This document shows positions 28,249 to 40,693 of a stretch of 64,000 nt of DNA, in pieces. The notes below the pieces were generated by a model that was not told where the DNA came from, did no database searches, and saw only the letters and a program-made list of their open reading frames with translations. Each line of letters begins with the position of its first letter. Positions within the stretch are counted from its first letter, which is position 1. Position numbers and translations under genes: made by a program. The stretch lies in assembly GCA_025330725.1 (NCBI GenBank), contig JAIWND010000006.1:496001-560000 (forward strand), written 5' to 3'. The stretch comes from Chlamydoabsidia padenii. Taxonomy: Eukaryota; Mucoromycota; Mucoromycetes; Mucorales; Cunninghamellaceae.

Positions 28249-30104
28249 ATGGCCACCAAAACAGCAAAACCTACCAAAACGACAACAAGGAAACAGAAAA
28301 TGACCGTCAAACAAAAGATAATTCAAGAAAATGCACAACAACGACAAAAGATACAGAAACAAGTGTTTGCTTGGCAAGAGCGCTTATTTACTCAAGATTC
28401 AGTGTCTGCGACAACGCTTCGTGAAGCAACAAGGTGGTTACAGCCTCAAACTTATGACGAAGTTGTGGAAGAAAGGTGTGTCCAATCCATTTGTGGTTAT
28501 CCTCTTTGCTCCTCTACCCCTCAAGAACAAGAATCAAGGTATAGAATCTCTTTATCCCAACGCAAGGTGTTTGATCAATCCGAACTGGCGTCCTATTGCT
28601 CTTTGGCTTGTCTTCAAAAGTCAAAGTACTATGCCATGCAACTCTCAGAGGATCCAGTCTGGGTGCGTGATTTGGTGTCACCCATCTCTTCTACCATTCA
28701 TGTTATTCCATTGGAAGATAACTTCAAGTAAGTAAACATACACCATACAATAACAAACAATTAACTTTCTTCCATGTTTTATATAGGCAAGCGGTAGCAC
28801 AACAAAAGCAACAACAAGAACAACAATCGAGCAAATCAAGTCAAGACTTAAGGCGCGAATATGTACAAAAGCTTCTGTCAAACGTGCCTATTGGATCTAA
28901 CAACAATAACAACACTCTCGCCATCACTCCTTCAGCAACATCAAACAATTTGGAAATGACCATTGTCGAAAAGGTACCAGTACCATTGTCTTCAAATCTG
29001 GACTTATCTTTTGGGGGGATTCATGATGCTATTGAAGGATACCGCATTGAAAACAGCAGCAAGACCAACAATGAACCTACTACCATCCTGCTTACCAATA
29101 CTATCAAATCAAATCCTCCACCTCCACCACCGGCGACGACGATCAACAATACCTCTACCATTATCCAGGAAAATGAAATTGATTTGGAAGGCTCTGCGGA
29201 TATCGATCCTGACTCACTTTTGGATAACGCAATGGAAACAATGATGATACTCAAGAAATTGAATCTGGACAGGGAATCAATGGAGGAAACGGAAATGAAC
29301 ATGTTACCACATACACCTACCGCACAGTCAACTAGCGATAAAAAGTCACCACGCGATCCACCACCAGTACCACCAGCACAATCCAAAACATCAGTCGACT
29401 CTCCTGTGGAACAATCATCCAAAACCAAGAAATCATCAGCAACGACATCATCCAGAGACACCAAAGCAGCAGTAGCAGCCATTGAAGCGGCGGCATCAGC
29501 AGCAGCAGCAATGAAAGCGAAAAAAGCCAAGAAAAGAAAAGAACCTGAAATGTCTCTCTTTGGGAAAATATGGACTATGTTGGACAGGATGACGACAAAA
29601 TCAACACGACTATACCTATCCTCCTTGGCGGCAACAGCAGAAGAAGGACAACCTGGTGCTAACACTCAATTGCAACTATTAGAAGAAGATGGTTTAACAG
29701 AGGACAACTATTTACGGGGGCATATATTTAGTGAAAAAATACTAGAGAGGTAATAGGAATACAATTGGTCACTAATAACAATATATATAGCATCCACTAA
29801 TATCATTCTTTTTTAATCTATAAGCTATGCGCTCGTACGATCTCAGCTGGGAATCAAAGGCGAATTGGAAATGGATATGGTCAATCTCATTCGAACATTC
29901 AGCTTCACTGATGCAACTATGGTGGTGCTGGATTCCAATCAAACTTATATGATTTCTCTAGTGCTATTCAAAACTCTTGCCACACTTGTTTTGAAAAACG
30001 AAAGTGGATGGGAAAATGACTTTGATATATGCTGTAGACATATCGGACAAACTTCTGACATGGTGGATGCATGTGTTAGGGTTTTAAAAGTAGCTAGTAC
30101 TTGA
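28249..30104 (+). CDS. RNA polymerase II CTD phosphatase, RPAP2/Rtr1 family
   Basis: Predicted atypical phosphatase acting on Ser5-phosphorylated CTD of Rpb1 and linked to Pol II nuclear import. Three exons, 28249-28727, 28787-29749 and 29825-30104, give 573 aa. The Rtr1/RPAP2 zinc-binding domain lies at about residues 80-140 (RCVQSICGYPLCSS ... SELASYCSLACLQKSKYYAMQLSEDPVWVR), with the CX4C ... CX3C ligand pattern of the family. The middle is low complexity: Gln- and Asn-rich, Pro-rich, then an Ala-rich helix with Lys (about residues 390-420). The C-terminal 90 residues (SYALVRSQLGIKGELEMDMVNLIRTF...) are ordered-looking, as in RPAP2. It starts 167 bp from cofactor D. Confidence 0.92.
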
Positions 30105-30752
30105 CGTAGTTGATATCATTTATTAAATCAATAAAACTGTCTTTTTTTTAATTTGTTATTATCTTTACGGCTGGTGTTGAACAAGTCTACAAATTTTCAG
30201 GCACACCAAACAGGCGGGATTTGAAAAAATTTACTCCTTCCTGATGTTGGTTTTAGTACTGACCAAACCAAGGGTCTACGCTAAACAATGTTGCTAGGGA
30301 ATGCAGACAAAAAAAAACTACGTCCCCTACATCAATGAGATGGATTAACAATGTCAATTCCAAACTGCCAGGAAGTCTACGGCAAGTCTTGATTAGAGGG
30401 GTTTGAATTCATGCATAATAATCAATATTAGGATTTACGTATATCTGACACTTATAGTAGCTAAAGAATTCCATCAAAGCTAAGGTTTGTAACTTTGGTC
30501 TGATCACACCATAAGATAGGAGTGGGCATCATCACGATTGAAACTTGTAATCATAACTATCAAAACCAATCTTTTATCCCGTTCCTGATTCATTATTGAA
30601 GTTACTTTTTCCTAAAGCGGATAATTTATTTATAGACAAAGGATTATATGGCATCAGGAGTGTTTATTATAAAAGATTTATTTGAAAGCGAATGGAGGGG
30701 TAACTATTTTACAAGGCTAATACTACCGATTAAAAAAAAAAACAACTATAAA
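30105..30752. other. Convergent spacer between the Rtr1-like and Rpn13 genes
   Basis: No gene supported. There is a 3' AATAAA at 30129-30134. Two element copies follow: 30213-30225 (GGCGGGATTTGAA) and 30396-30416 (GAGGGGTTTGAATTC running into ATGCAT). Neither is near a start codon, because both neighbours end here. Confidence 0.5.
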
Positions 30753-32183
30753 CTACAGATCCATGGCTTCGTTTTCGTCATCTTCTTCGTCTTGGAGTCG
30801 TACTTCAGATTGTTCTGCCATCGTCTTCAAAAAGGTATTAAGATCTTAAAAAAAAAAAAAGCAAATGTGATGATTAGTTGTCAGAAGAGGATCATCATTT
30901 TAATTGAGATACGTACCTGAGGATGAATCCAAACCAAGGCATGTCAAGATCGAGTCCAAAGATCCATCATCCAGGGCTTTGTTGATTTTCTTCAAAGATG
31001 TTTGAAAATCAGAGTTGGCCATCAAAGCATTTGTGCTAACCAGGGCAGGCGGCGATGTGAAAGATGGGAAAAGGGCCAGTCGAACGGGTTTGTCTTGTAA
31101 CAAATAGCTGAGTTGTGATAACACCTGATCAGAGAGCGACACAGTGGTCAATGCTGATTCGTCATCGAGGACCACACCGGCTAGGATGTCTTTCAATGAA
31201 GTCACCTGTGCATCATCAAGTCGTTTTTGCTGTTCATCCAAATCCATCGAGTTGTTGTAGGTCGATTCATCTTCGTTTAGACGAGACGCCGTAGTTACAC
31301 CTCCACTATAAACTTCATGAGTACAAGACCATTCCTTCTTCTTTTTATTTTTATTTTTATTCTTACCCGAATCCACCTGCTGCTTGAAGGAATTGCATGA
31401 GATTTTCTTGAGACATGCCGATATCTAAACACAGCATTAACATTAGCAACACTTCTATTCCATCCACCATGGTGTGTTTTTATTTCATTACCTTGACCAC
31501 TTTCACCTAGGATTTGCATGATGTCTTGTGAATCATTAGTAAAGTCCATGGCACCACCATGGTGACCTGTACCTTCGTCGTCTTCGTCGATTGCACCTTG
31601 AGGATCATTGATCAATCGGTTCACCTTGGCGATTAGTTCTTCGTCTTGATCATCCTTTTTGTTTTGCATCCAAAAGAAGAGTTTTTGATTGGAGGATTTG
31701 AATTTGAGGAGGTAGACACGTCCAGTGGTACATTCTTCTACACGGACCATTTCTGCTTCATCAGGGAAAATAATAAGATCCTATTTATGAGAAGAAAAAA
31801 GTCAACAAGGCATGAGAGTATTGCATGGTTCACAACTTACTTCTTCAGGTTCAGTTGCTTTGCGTTCTTTCCAGTAAAAATGCATTAGTTGATCATCGCT
31901 CTATTGTTGACAACAAAACAAATATTGATCAATGATTGTTAGTAGGAGGGAGGGCTTTATTTTCTATTGCATTGTGTCTTACCTGATCCATATAGATGGT
32001 GCTATTCAAGTAAAAGTAAAGAGAGAATAATCTAGTTAGTGTCTATTCATCATTTACATTTTCTGATTTCACTACTTACCCCTTGCGTTCATCAGGTTTA
32101 ATTGTGTTATTTTCACGGATACATTTACCAGCGTTGAATTCCACAAGGTGGGTAGGTCGTTGAGCAGTAGGGAAGAAGCTCAT
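30753..32183 (-). CDS. 26S proteasome ubiquitin receptor Rpn13/ADRM1-like
   Basis: Predicted proteasome subunit that binds ubiquitin through its N-terminal Pru domain and activates a UCH37-type deubiquitinase through its C-terminal DEUBAD domain. Seven exons, 32080-32183, 31983-32001 (19 bp), 31841-31900, 31492-31780, 31367-31424, 30917-31305 and 30753-30844, give 336 aa. The Pru domain (about residues 1-125) shows [65 protein letters not shown] and LFFWMQ. The DEUBAD-like part (about 215-310) has [10 protein letters not shown] and [19 protein letters not shown]. The acidic end ([12 protein letters not shown]) resembles the ADRM1 tail. The 19 bp exon encodes TIYMDQ inside the Pru core, so skipping it would shift the frame. 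Confidence 0.93.
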
Positions 32184-32427
32184 AATGAGAGAATGTGGTT
32201 GAATAAAAGAGAAAGAGAAAGAAGCAAGGGGAAAAAATAAAAAAAAGCAAAGATTATATGACGCGGCAGTCCCGCTTGGGAGATCTGACTGAACGGCATT
32301 GATTTTGGATATGTGCGGGGTTTGAACTAATTGATGCATGGGTTTTAACTTTTTTCGTACTTTTTTCTTCTTCCCTTTTCTTATCTTTCTTTTTTTTATT
32401 TTTACACATACACATCTCACTCGATTA
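32184..32427. promoter_or_regulatory. Bidirectional promoter between Rpn13 and the alpha-arrestin
   Basis: The start codons diverge with 244 bp between them. A full element copy lies at 32315-32326 (GCGGGGTTTGAA), followed by ATGCAT at 32334-32339. It is 132 bp from the Rpn13 start and about 101 bp from the arrestin start. A pyrimidine-rich stretch leads into the arrestin ATG. Confidence 0.6.
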
Positions 32428-34342
32428 ATGGATGCTTTAAATAGAGTGAATCCAGTGAAATCAAGAAACCGTGCTAGCTCAATGGTATCCTCTTTACCAA
32501 GGCCATTATCACCAGAACACACCAACCACCGCCACTCTCAACCTGATCTCGCTAGTAATGCTCCTTCCATTACCTCTTCTCTTCAGAACCCACACCTCGT
32601 CTCGTCTGAATCAGGCAGCAATAATAATCTCGGTGGTAACTCCTCAACAGTCTCTTCGGATGCTTTACACAATGGAATGACTTTGGACTTTGAAGGTGGT
32701 GCACATGTCATCGTACGACCCAACCGTATCATTCGAGGTAAGAGGAAAAGAAGAAGAAGGAGCATATTGACTGACCAAACTTCTTTTCTATTAGGAACCT
32801 TCCAACTTGATCTGGCTGAAAAAACCCAGGTGACTCGAATTCGGATCAAGGCAAGTAAAAAAGATGTGCATGCATACTTAATAATCGCAACTAAAACTAC
32901 TTTTATGTGTATCTGTTATATATAGTTTCGAGCGGAAGAATTTGCAACTGTTAAGGTGGATGAATCGGCATCGGATGGGAAAAACGATTGGATTCACCAA
33001 ATCACCACCACCTTCTTTGAGGTGGAATACAAACTATTTGGGAACGAAACCTTAAGTAAGTAGAAGGGAAATAGGAGGGGGACTATTAAAGAAAAAGTGC
33101 TGATCTTTCATTTTATTATTATAGCGTACTCACAAAGTGCTTGGGAAGAAATGGATGCTGGACATTATGAATTCCCTTTTGCTTTGAAGGTATGGTGGAA
33201 CATGATAAATGACTGATGACTGTGACTAACTTGTTTGTATCTTTTTAGTTTCCCAATGTCAATTACCCGCCGTCAATGGAAGAACCTCCTGGGTTCGGTA
33301 TTCGATATATATGGACAGTCCAGCTGGATGGACCGGGATTACAATCGGGGTCGCGAACTAGGGAATACATTACCCCTTATAGACCAATCATCGTATCTAC
33401 TGAAGGTAAGTCAAGTCTTGTTGGGATTGTAGTGAACTAACCAGATCTTTTATATATATATATAGAAAAAGAATGGACCTATCGCACCACATTGATTCGG
33501 GATAAAAAGCAAGTTTTGGCTGAAGTACGGGGGAAGCTATTCAAACAATGCTATTGTCCAGGTATTGAAACTATCTATAATACAGTAATCTTTTTGTCAT
33601 ACATTCTAACATGTCCATGTCCTTCTAATCATCAATAGATGAGCCATTCTCAATGCAACTGAATATGACCACCCTTCACTCGGATTATAAAATTGGCAAC
33701 ATCACCTACAAATTCAGGAAACATCATGAAGGCAAGATGCTGGTCCAACAAGGCACTGCTTTCCGTGATCACACACGCACGGTTCTCCAAGGCACCATTC
33801 CTCTCACCAACACCAGTACCGCCACCAGTCTATCTGAAATCCTCACCTTTGACATTCCTACTCGACTCGTCTCGCCTTCCTTTGCAACTAGACATACTCG
33901 GGTGTACTACGACCTTTACTTTCAAGTGCAGATTGAACATGGTCACCTCTTTAAATCGACACATATAGCGGAATTTGCGATACCTATGACTATTGCCAAC
34001 CTACCGCATGAACAAATTTTGCGGATTCCCGATCTGACTGCATCACAACGGTACCAAGACTCGATGGAATGTCCGATCTTTTTTGATCCCAGTTTGGATG
34101 AACCACCTGCTTCTCAAGGATTACCTAGTGAACTGGTCGGTCCTTTGACTGATGCCCTCAGAAGTCCACCATCGAATGAAGAACCACCAAGCTACTTTAG
34201 TCTGCCTACTTTGCCACCTCAATTCCAACTACAGAAGGAACGGAAGGAACGGACTGTGCACACCTCGAAACCTGTTAAAGGCCCGACCGATCTGGCCGAA
34301 GCGACGATCATCCGTGGTCTCTATGACGAATCTAGTTGGTAA
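32428..34342 (+). CDS. Alpha-arrestin (arrestin-related trafficking adaptor)
   Basis: Predicted adaptor that recruits a Nedd4/Rsp5-type ubiquitin ligase to plasma-membrane cargo. Seven exons, 32428-32737, 32795-32850, 32926-33055, 33125-33189, 33249-33405, 33466-33561 and 33639-34342, give 505 aa. A Ser-rich N terminus precedes the arrestin N-like domain (FEGGAHVIVRPNRIIRGTFQLDL, TTTFFEVEYKLFGNE, AGHYEFPFALKFPN, PPGFGIRYIWTVQL). The arrestin C-like domain (DEPFSMQLNMTTLHSDYKIG...) follows. Near the C terminus EEPPSYFSLP supplies a PPxY motif (PPSY), the usual ligand of Nedd4-type WW domains. Intron 2 (32851-32925) uses GC at its donor (AAG|GCAAGT), and only that site keeps the frame between RIRIK and FRAEEF. 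It shares its promoter with Rpn13. Confidence 0.92.
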
Positions 34343-34505
34343 CAAATTATGGTGGCCTGGTCTATTGTCCCTTTATTGATACTTTACTTTTAATTATAGC
34401 TAATAATAATACTCTTACTACTTGTAATCAACTATATAATAAATAAACATCATCTTTGTATTCCTTCATTATTTGCATGAATGAATCATTCAGCGTCAGT
34501 GTGGC

Positions 34506-34518
34506 TTATAATCCCCGC
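34506..34518 (-). promoter_or_regulatory. Dispersed GCGGGG-type element upstream of the ArgRS start
   Basis: Plus-strand TTATAATCCCCGC, that is GCGGGGATTATAA on the minus strand. It lies about 90 bp upstream of the ArgRS ATG, in the reverse orientation relative to the gene. Function inferred only from recurrence at similar distances elsewhere in the window. Confidence 0.5.
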
Positions 34519-34606
34519 TCTGACTCCAAAGTATTTTTTTTTTCTTTTTTTTTTCCCGCTCTCCTTCTTTTTTTTTTTTTTTTTTTTTACTTTACTCAAC
34601 TTCAAA

Positions 34607-36907
34607 ATGGACTTGACTTTATCAACCACATCCGTTCCTCTGAACGTGCTGGCTGTTTTTATCTTTGGACAACTTCAATCTAAAGTACAACTTTTAACTG
34701 GACCTTTGACCAACATAAAGGTGAACGACAACACGGTGCTCCAGGGCGACGTCAATGTAACTCGATATCTTATCCGTTCCAACCAACTTTTAAACGAACA
34801 AACGAACCAACAAGCGGCTGCTTTGGTGGATATATTATTACTGAAGGATGCTGAAACTGTTTCCTCCTTGGTACAACAAAAGAAACATGCTTTCCTTTTA
34901 TCTGACAATGCTGGTCTTGTCGATTATCTTGCTTGGTCGGTATTATCCAACGGCGCCACCTCTGACGATAATATCAAAGCGTACGTGGCATCGGTCCAAG
35001 ACACCTCTGTCATTCAAGAAACTTTGGCTCTTCAACAAAAACTTGGTCAAGATGCTACTGATTCGGCGGCTAATGTATCCATCCCAGGTTGTGACCCTAC
35101 CACCAATCCTTTGGACATCTTCCGTCTCCGTATTGCCACTCAACTCTCCAAGGTGACTCAAATCGAACCTGCTGTGATTTATCGTGCTATTGATATTCCT
35201 CGACAATTGGATCATGGTGACTTTGCTTTGGCTTTACCTCGTCTTCGTGTGAAGGGCAATCCTGCTCAATTGGCCAAAGAATGGGCGGCGGCGTTTGTCA
35301 AGTCGGATGATTATATTTTGGGCGCCACACCTGTCGGTCCCTTCTTGAACTATCGAATCAATACCAACCTTTTGATCAAACACACTTTGGAAATGGCTAG
35401 TGCTCGGGTGGAAGACTTTGGATCGAACAAATCAGGTGCGGGCAAGAAGGCTATTGTGGAATTCTCTTCTCCCAATATCGCCAAACCTTTCCATGCTGGT
35501 CATTTGCGCTCTACTATCATTGGGTCCTTTATTCGAAATGTCTATGCTGCGAATGGTTGGGATGTCATTGCGATGAACTACTTGGGTGATTGGGGTAAAC
35601 AATATGGTAAGTAGAAGAAGAAAAAAAAAAAAAAAGAGGGACGGTGAGGGGATTAGAAGAAAAGGGGGGGCTCTGATGGATACTAATCACCTTTCATCAA
35701 CTTGACTGTAGGTCTTTTGGCGATCGGATTTGCTCGCCATGGTGATGAACAAAAATTACAAGACGATCCTATCAAGCATTTGTACGACGTCTACGTCCAA
35801 ATCAACAGAGATGCCGAAGACGAACCTACCATCCATGACGAAGCTCGGGCCTACTTTAAAAAGATGGAAGATGGTGATGAAACTGCCTTGGCCTTGTGGC
35901 GTCGCTTCCGGGACTTCTCCATTATCAAGTACCAACAAGTCTATGGCCGTTTGAACATTGCATTTGATGTCTACTCTGGTGAATCTCAAGTTGGGCAGGG
36001 AATGGAAGAAGCCATGGCAATGTTGCAATCTACTGGACTGTTACAAGACTCGGAAGGTGCCAAGGTGATCGATCTGGAAAAATACAAGCTGGGTACCACT
36101 GTGGTGCAAAAGCGTGACGGTACCACTCTTTACCTCACTCGTGATATCGGTGCTGCCAAGGAACGATACGAAAAATACAAGTTTGACAAGATGATTTATG
36201 TGGTGGCTGCTCAACAAGACCTTCATTTAAAACAACTCTTCAAGACTTTGGAACTCATGGGCTTTGAATGGGCTGACCGGGTAGAACATGTTAACTTTGG
36301 TATGGTGCAAGGTATGTCGACTCGTAAAGGGACCGTAGTCTTCTTGGAGGATATCTTGGACGAAGCTCAAGAAGTCATGCATGAACAGATGCGCAAGAAC
36401 GAAGCCAAGTATGCCGAAGTCCCTGAACCTCTCCGCGTGGCTGATGAAATTGGTATCTCTGGTGTCAAGATTCAAGACAACTCTGCTCGTCGTGTGAAGA
36501 ACTACTCCTTTGACCGCAACCGTATGTTTAGCTTCGAAGGTGATACTGGACCTTACATTCAATATGCTCACGCCCGTATGTGCTCTATCGAACGCAAGAG
36601 TGGTCTCAAGGTGAATTTGAACGCCAACACTGATCTCCTGACCGAAGAAGGTGCTTTGAACATCCTGCGTACTGTAGCCCAATACCCTGATCTGGTCAAG
36701 AGTCTCATGAACGCCTACGAACCTTGTAATGTCGTGACCTATGCCTTTAACCTGTCGCATGAAATCTCTGCTGTGTTTGATACTTTATGGGTCAGGGGTG
36801 CTGATCCTGCCGTGGCTGATGCTCGTTTGCTCATGTACTGGTGTGCTCGTGTCACTCTTGGTAATGCGATGCGCTTATTGGGCTTGCGTCCTTTGGAACG
36901 TATGTAA
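34607..36907 (+). CDS. Arginyl-tRNA synthetase, cytosolic
   Basis: Class I aminoacyl-tRNA synthetase that charges tRNA-Arg. Two exons, 34607-35606 and 35712-36907, give 731 aa. The N-terminal ~150 residues are an appended domain (MDLTLSTTSVPLNVLAVFIFG... ). The Arg-tRNA-synthetase N domain follows. The catalytic core has the HIGH signature as FHAGHLRST, then YLGDWGKQYGLLAIGF and the KMSKS-region variant MSTRKG. The C-terminal anticodon-binding domain reads FEGDTGPYIQYAHARMCSI ... VARVTLG-like (CARVTLGNAMRLLGLRPLERM). The upstream methionine at 34481 reads a Phe-rich string from T runs, so I prefer the ATG at 34607, which follows an element copy at 34506-34518 by about 90 bp. Confidence 0.95.
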
Positions 36908-37169
36908 TATAGTCATTTAACAACAACAACAACAACTAGGGGAATAGATCGAATACACACACATCCTTCATCGTTTTTATATACATATTTATTATTTGTC
37001 CCCTTCGATCATACTTTAGTTATTGGTTTAGTTTTATTATACTTGTCGTTTTTTTTTTTTATTGTACTTGTCCTTTTTATCTTTATTCTTACTGCACTCT
37101 TTTTTTATATCTAACTAATAAACATAACAAAGGTGTCATTTATCAAATCTGATTTAGTTGATTTATTTA

Positions 37170-38269
37170 TTAGGGGGAAGTAGGGGGTGATGTCTCGAAC
37201 AATTCATTGATGTGGTGAAGAATGAAATCAATGACATGGATCTTTTGACTTGTCTCTATCATGTCATCTTTCTCGTCTCTATTTCTGATCAAAGTGGGGC
37301 CGAATACTGTAGCCAGGTTCTTAGTCACCATCAAATTGGTATCACTATGTTGCTGGATTCTAAAATGATGGAATGAGTAAATCAAGGTCTTTTTTTTTCT
37401 TGCTCAAAAGATCTTTCTATTACCTGTCTAAATGGCACATGAAATAATGAATAGTATGAAAGTTTTCTTTGGGTATCGTCTTGAATACTTGATTCATTTT
37501 GGCTAACCGGCTACCGAGATCATGACAATCTATTATGCATGAAAATGAATTTTTAAAATCCCGCTTTCAGATCCCGCTTTTTTTTTTCTTTTTTGCATTG
37601 TTCTTTACCAACCGACTCCATCAATCTATCATAGCAGTCATAAGGAAATAAGGGATCGGGTAATTCTCGAAAGTATTGTTTCAAAACACTGGTGATGGCA
37701 CAAAGATCCGGCCAAGTAGTACTATTGCGAAAATCAGGTCTTTTGTCGTCTCCCGATTCAAGGCATTGTTGGATCAAACGCATCTGACCTGCCCCACCCG
37801 ATTTCCTATAGACCCCTTCAAAATCGAGTCCTGTTGGTCCAGGAAAAAGAAAAAAAGTGTTGGTGATAAAAATATACAAGCAGAGCAAACATACCTCTAA
37901 AGTCAACGGCTTCAACACAACATTGGACAACCAAAGGAATCAGTTGATTTTCTTCCTTGGCCTGAAGTACGAGATCACGACCAAATTTCGTTTTTTCTAA
38001 GTTTGGCATAAATGGGGGGGTAAGTTTTTAAGGGGATTTCAGAAGAAAAAGGCTAGAATTTACGAGATGGTTTACTATGGGTCATTGAAGGAGGTAGTTT
38101 GGTTTGAGAAGTGGGTGCGTTCTTGCATGGATCTTTCATAAACATCGCACATTTCGCATGACAGACCACAGAGCATGCTATCAAGATTGTCAATCGGGAT
38201 TTAGAATTGAATTCAAAAGAAAAGAAAAAAAGTGAGGACCCCAATTCTTTTTTTTCTCTCTTCTTTCCC

Positions 38270-38304
<35 letters not shown>

Positions 38305-39668
38305 TACCTTGACACTTTAATTCATGGGAACGCCACATCTTCTCTTGACACCATTCACATCGTGTTGGACGTAAAAACTTTGTTTCGATAAACTGGTGAA
38401 GATGATTAGGTAAACTAGTCTCTGTCATGGAAAACCGCTTCTTTTGCGGTACTTCTAGTGGGTCAGTAGGTGAACGTAAAGATGCGGAGGAAGAAGATGC
38501 TGATGAAGGTGGACGTTGGGATGCTTTTGGTGGCTGCACATTCTCACACTCGCTAGACTTTTTTTTATGTAGGCCACGATTCGCAAAGACGTTTTTAGGT
38601 CTCGAAAAAGCAAACATCCTGGTCTCTGTTGTCGGTTCTGGATCCTTTTTGGCTTGTTGTCTCCTTGTTGGCTTTTTACCGGTAGCAGAACTAGACGAAT
38701 TGGTCGACGTGGTGGAGGTGGAAGGTCTGGAGGGAGGTGGGTAAGTGGAGGCAGTAGAAATTGTGGTCTCGGTCGAAGAAGACGAGCGGAGGAACTGGGT
38801 ACTGGCAATCAAGGCTTTGGTTTCCAATTCCCGGTGGGCAATGTGGCGGGACAAGTCATTATTCATGGTATTTAACTCGGCATTTTTTGTATTTAATAGA
38901 ACCATCTCTTCTAAAATGACATCACGCTTATGGTCAAGTTGATGCAATACATCGCGGGCGGTTTGGATCTCTTGTTGGATGGATTGGTATTGGATGGTCA
39001 GAGCATTCTCTAATGCGGCAGGGCTGGCATCAGAAGAAGAAGAAGAAAGAAGAGGGGGTGTGAATAGAATATGTATACATTATTAAAATGATGATTCCTT
39101 TTTTTGTTTAATTCATACTTTACCCCTTCTCTTTGTGTGATTGTGACAATAGACGGATCTCTTCGACCAATTGATCTCTTTGTTGACGTAAACTCCGACA
39201 TGTGGTTTGCAAATCAGGTGCCATCGTTTGGAACATCTCGCTTGTCAGGCCAAGCTGCTCCTTTAATCCATCCACCAAGTCCCTGGATTGATCTTGGTCC
39301 TTATGTACTAGTAACTAGATTAATAAAACAAAACCTTTTAATAAACGTCTTTAAACATGATATGCATGGGTAGTGTGGGGGGGGCAAATGATGGAGAACA
39401 TTTCTACCTTGTATTTATCCAAATTTGTCTCTGTTTCCTTTAATCTTATTTGTGTGGACGCAAGACACTGTTTTAACTCATCGACGGTCATTCGATTTAC
39501 AGATAGATCAGTCAATGAGGTGGGTGAACCTAATGACGGGTCGGCGGGATCTGTCATTGGTGGCGGGGATTGAAACATAGGTCCCGTCAATGCATCAACA
39601 TCATTATAAGAAACAAATGAGCATTTCGATGATGAAGATGAGGATGGTGTAGGTGATGGAGTAACCAT
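37170..39668 (-). CDS. RhoGAP protein with coiled coil and C1 (diacylglycerol-type) domain
   Basis: Predicted GTPase-activating protein for Rho/Rac/Cdc42-type GTPases. Eight exons, 39408-39668, 39124-39314, 38308-39023, 38064-38177, 37895-37996, 37609-37830, 37424-37529 and 37170-37359, give 633 aa. The N-terminal ~230 residues are Ser/Pro-rich then predicted coiled coil (KEQLGLTSEMFQTM..., QQRDQLVEEIRLLSQ, LHQLDHKRDVILEEM). The C1 finger (about 365-415) reads HQFIETKFLRPTRCEWCQEKM..., LKCQACSVVCHAKC, with the HX12CX2C...CX2CX4HX2C ligand spacing. The RhoGAP domain (about 445-620) has LIPLVVQCCVEAV, FEGVYRKSGGAGQ (arginine finger in YRKSG), LKQYFRELPDPLFPYD and NLATVFGPTLIR. The intron at 37530-37608 contains a tandem element copy. 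It converges with ArgRS, with 262 bp between stops. Confidence 0.93.
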
Positions 39669-40693
39669 AAGCTTGATAATGTAAAGAAAAGATGTAAAAA
39701 ACTAAAAACTAAAAACTAAAAAGACAAGGAAAAAAGAAAAAAAGGATTTGACTTTTTGGCACAGCACTCCTTAAAAGACGGGTATGTGCTTATGAAAGTG
39801 TTTGGTATGCTATGTTGTTTCGTAGGGGTTGATATTTTGAGAAATGTTGGTTGCTGTCCCTTTATTTTTATTTTTTTCTAGTTGACAATTTCGTCATGTG
39901 TTAAATCATGAATACTTTATAAACTTTTTCCCTTCTTTTCCATGTATATCACACTGGATCGTTCTATTTGGCATCGCGTACATATGTACTACATATACTT
40001 AACAGATCCTACATCACTCAGTTAGGTTAGAGATTACTATATTTAGCATCTAGGGTATCTAATGAGAGAGAGGGGGAGACGAAACTGGATTGCAAGTGGT
40101 TGACAAGTTGGCATACATGGCAGATGTTGAAAGATGAGTATATATATATATATATATATAATAAAAAAGAGGGTGAGTTATACGTGTGCATATAAGTGCG
40201 TCCCGAACAAGGAGGGGACGTTTGTATGAATGTTGATACATTTGCATGAAAGAAAATTTTCAATTCCCGCATGTCGCTCTTGCCGGTTCTATTTTTCTAA
40301 TCTATTAAGGTGACAATGTATGATCATTTGCATGTATTAGCATGAATTTTTTTTTTTTTTCTGAATAACAAGACTTTGTACATGAACAAGCATTGAAGTG
40401 GCGTTTAACTTTCACCACCGTACTTTTCAGTGATACAGGGGTGATGACATAGGGTTGAAAAAATGGGATGGATTCAGGGTCAATGTGTTAACCCCATAGA
40501 TTTTATTTAGAGAGTCAATCATCTTCCATATGAGATACGATGTGAAAAATCTTGGCAAATGGAACGGTAGTATAGCCCTTATTTAACTGGACATTGGGGA
40601 ATTGTCGGTTTTTGAATTTCCGATTTCCTTTTTTACGACTTTCCCTAAGAGCGACAGACGCTTCTTTTCTTTCTTCTCAATGATACTTGATCC
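39669..40693. other. Divergent spacer between the RhoGAP and C2/lipase genes
   Basis: No gene supported. It has a (TA)n tract at about 40138-40160, an element copy at 40257-40270 (TTTTCAATTCCCGC) and another at 40604-40619 (GTCGGTTTTTGAATTT). The latter is about 75-90 bp upstream of the lipase start in the same orientation. Confidence 0.55.

Noticed and set aside
29021..29665. 214-codon minus ORF
   Set aside because: Antisense shadow of the Rtr1-like exon 2; no independent domain.
34481..34606. Upstream start for ArgRS at 34481
   Set aside because: It would add a 42-residue leader with two Phe runs from T homopolymers; the ATG at 34607 matches a normal cytosolic N terminus.
36227..36760. 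177-codon minus ORF
   Set aside because: Antisense shadow of ArgRS exon 2.
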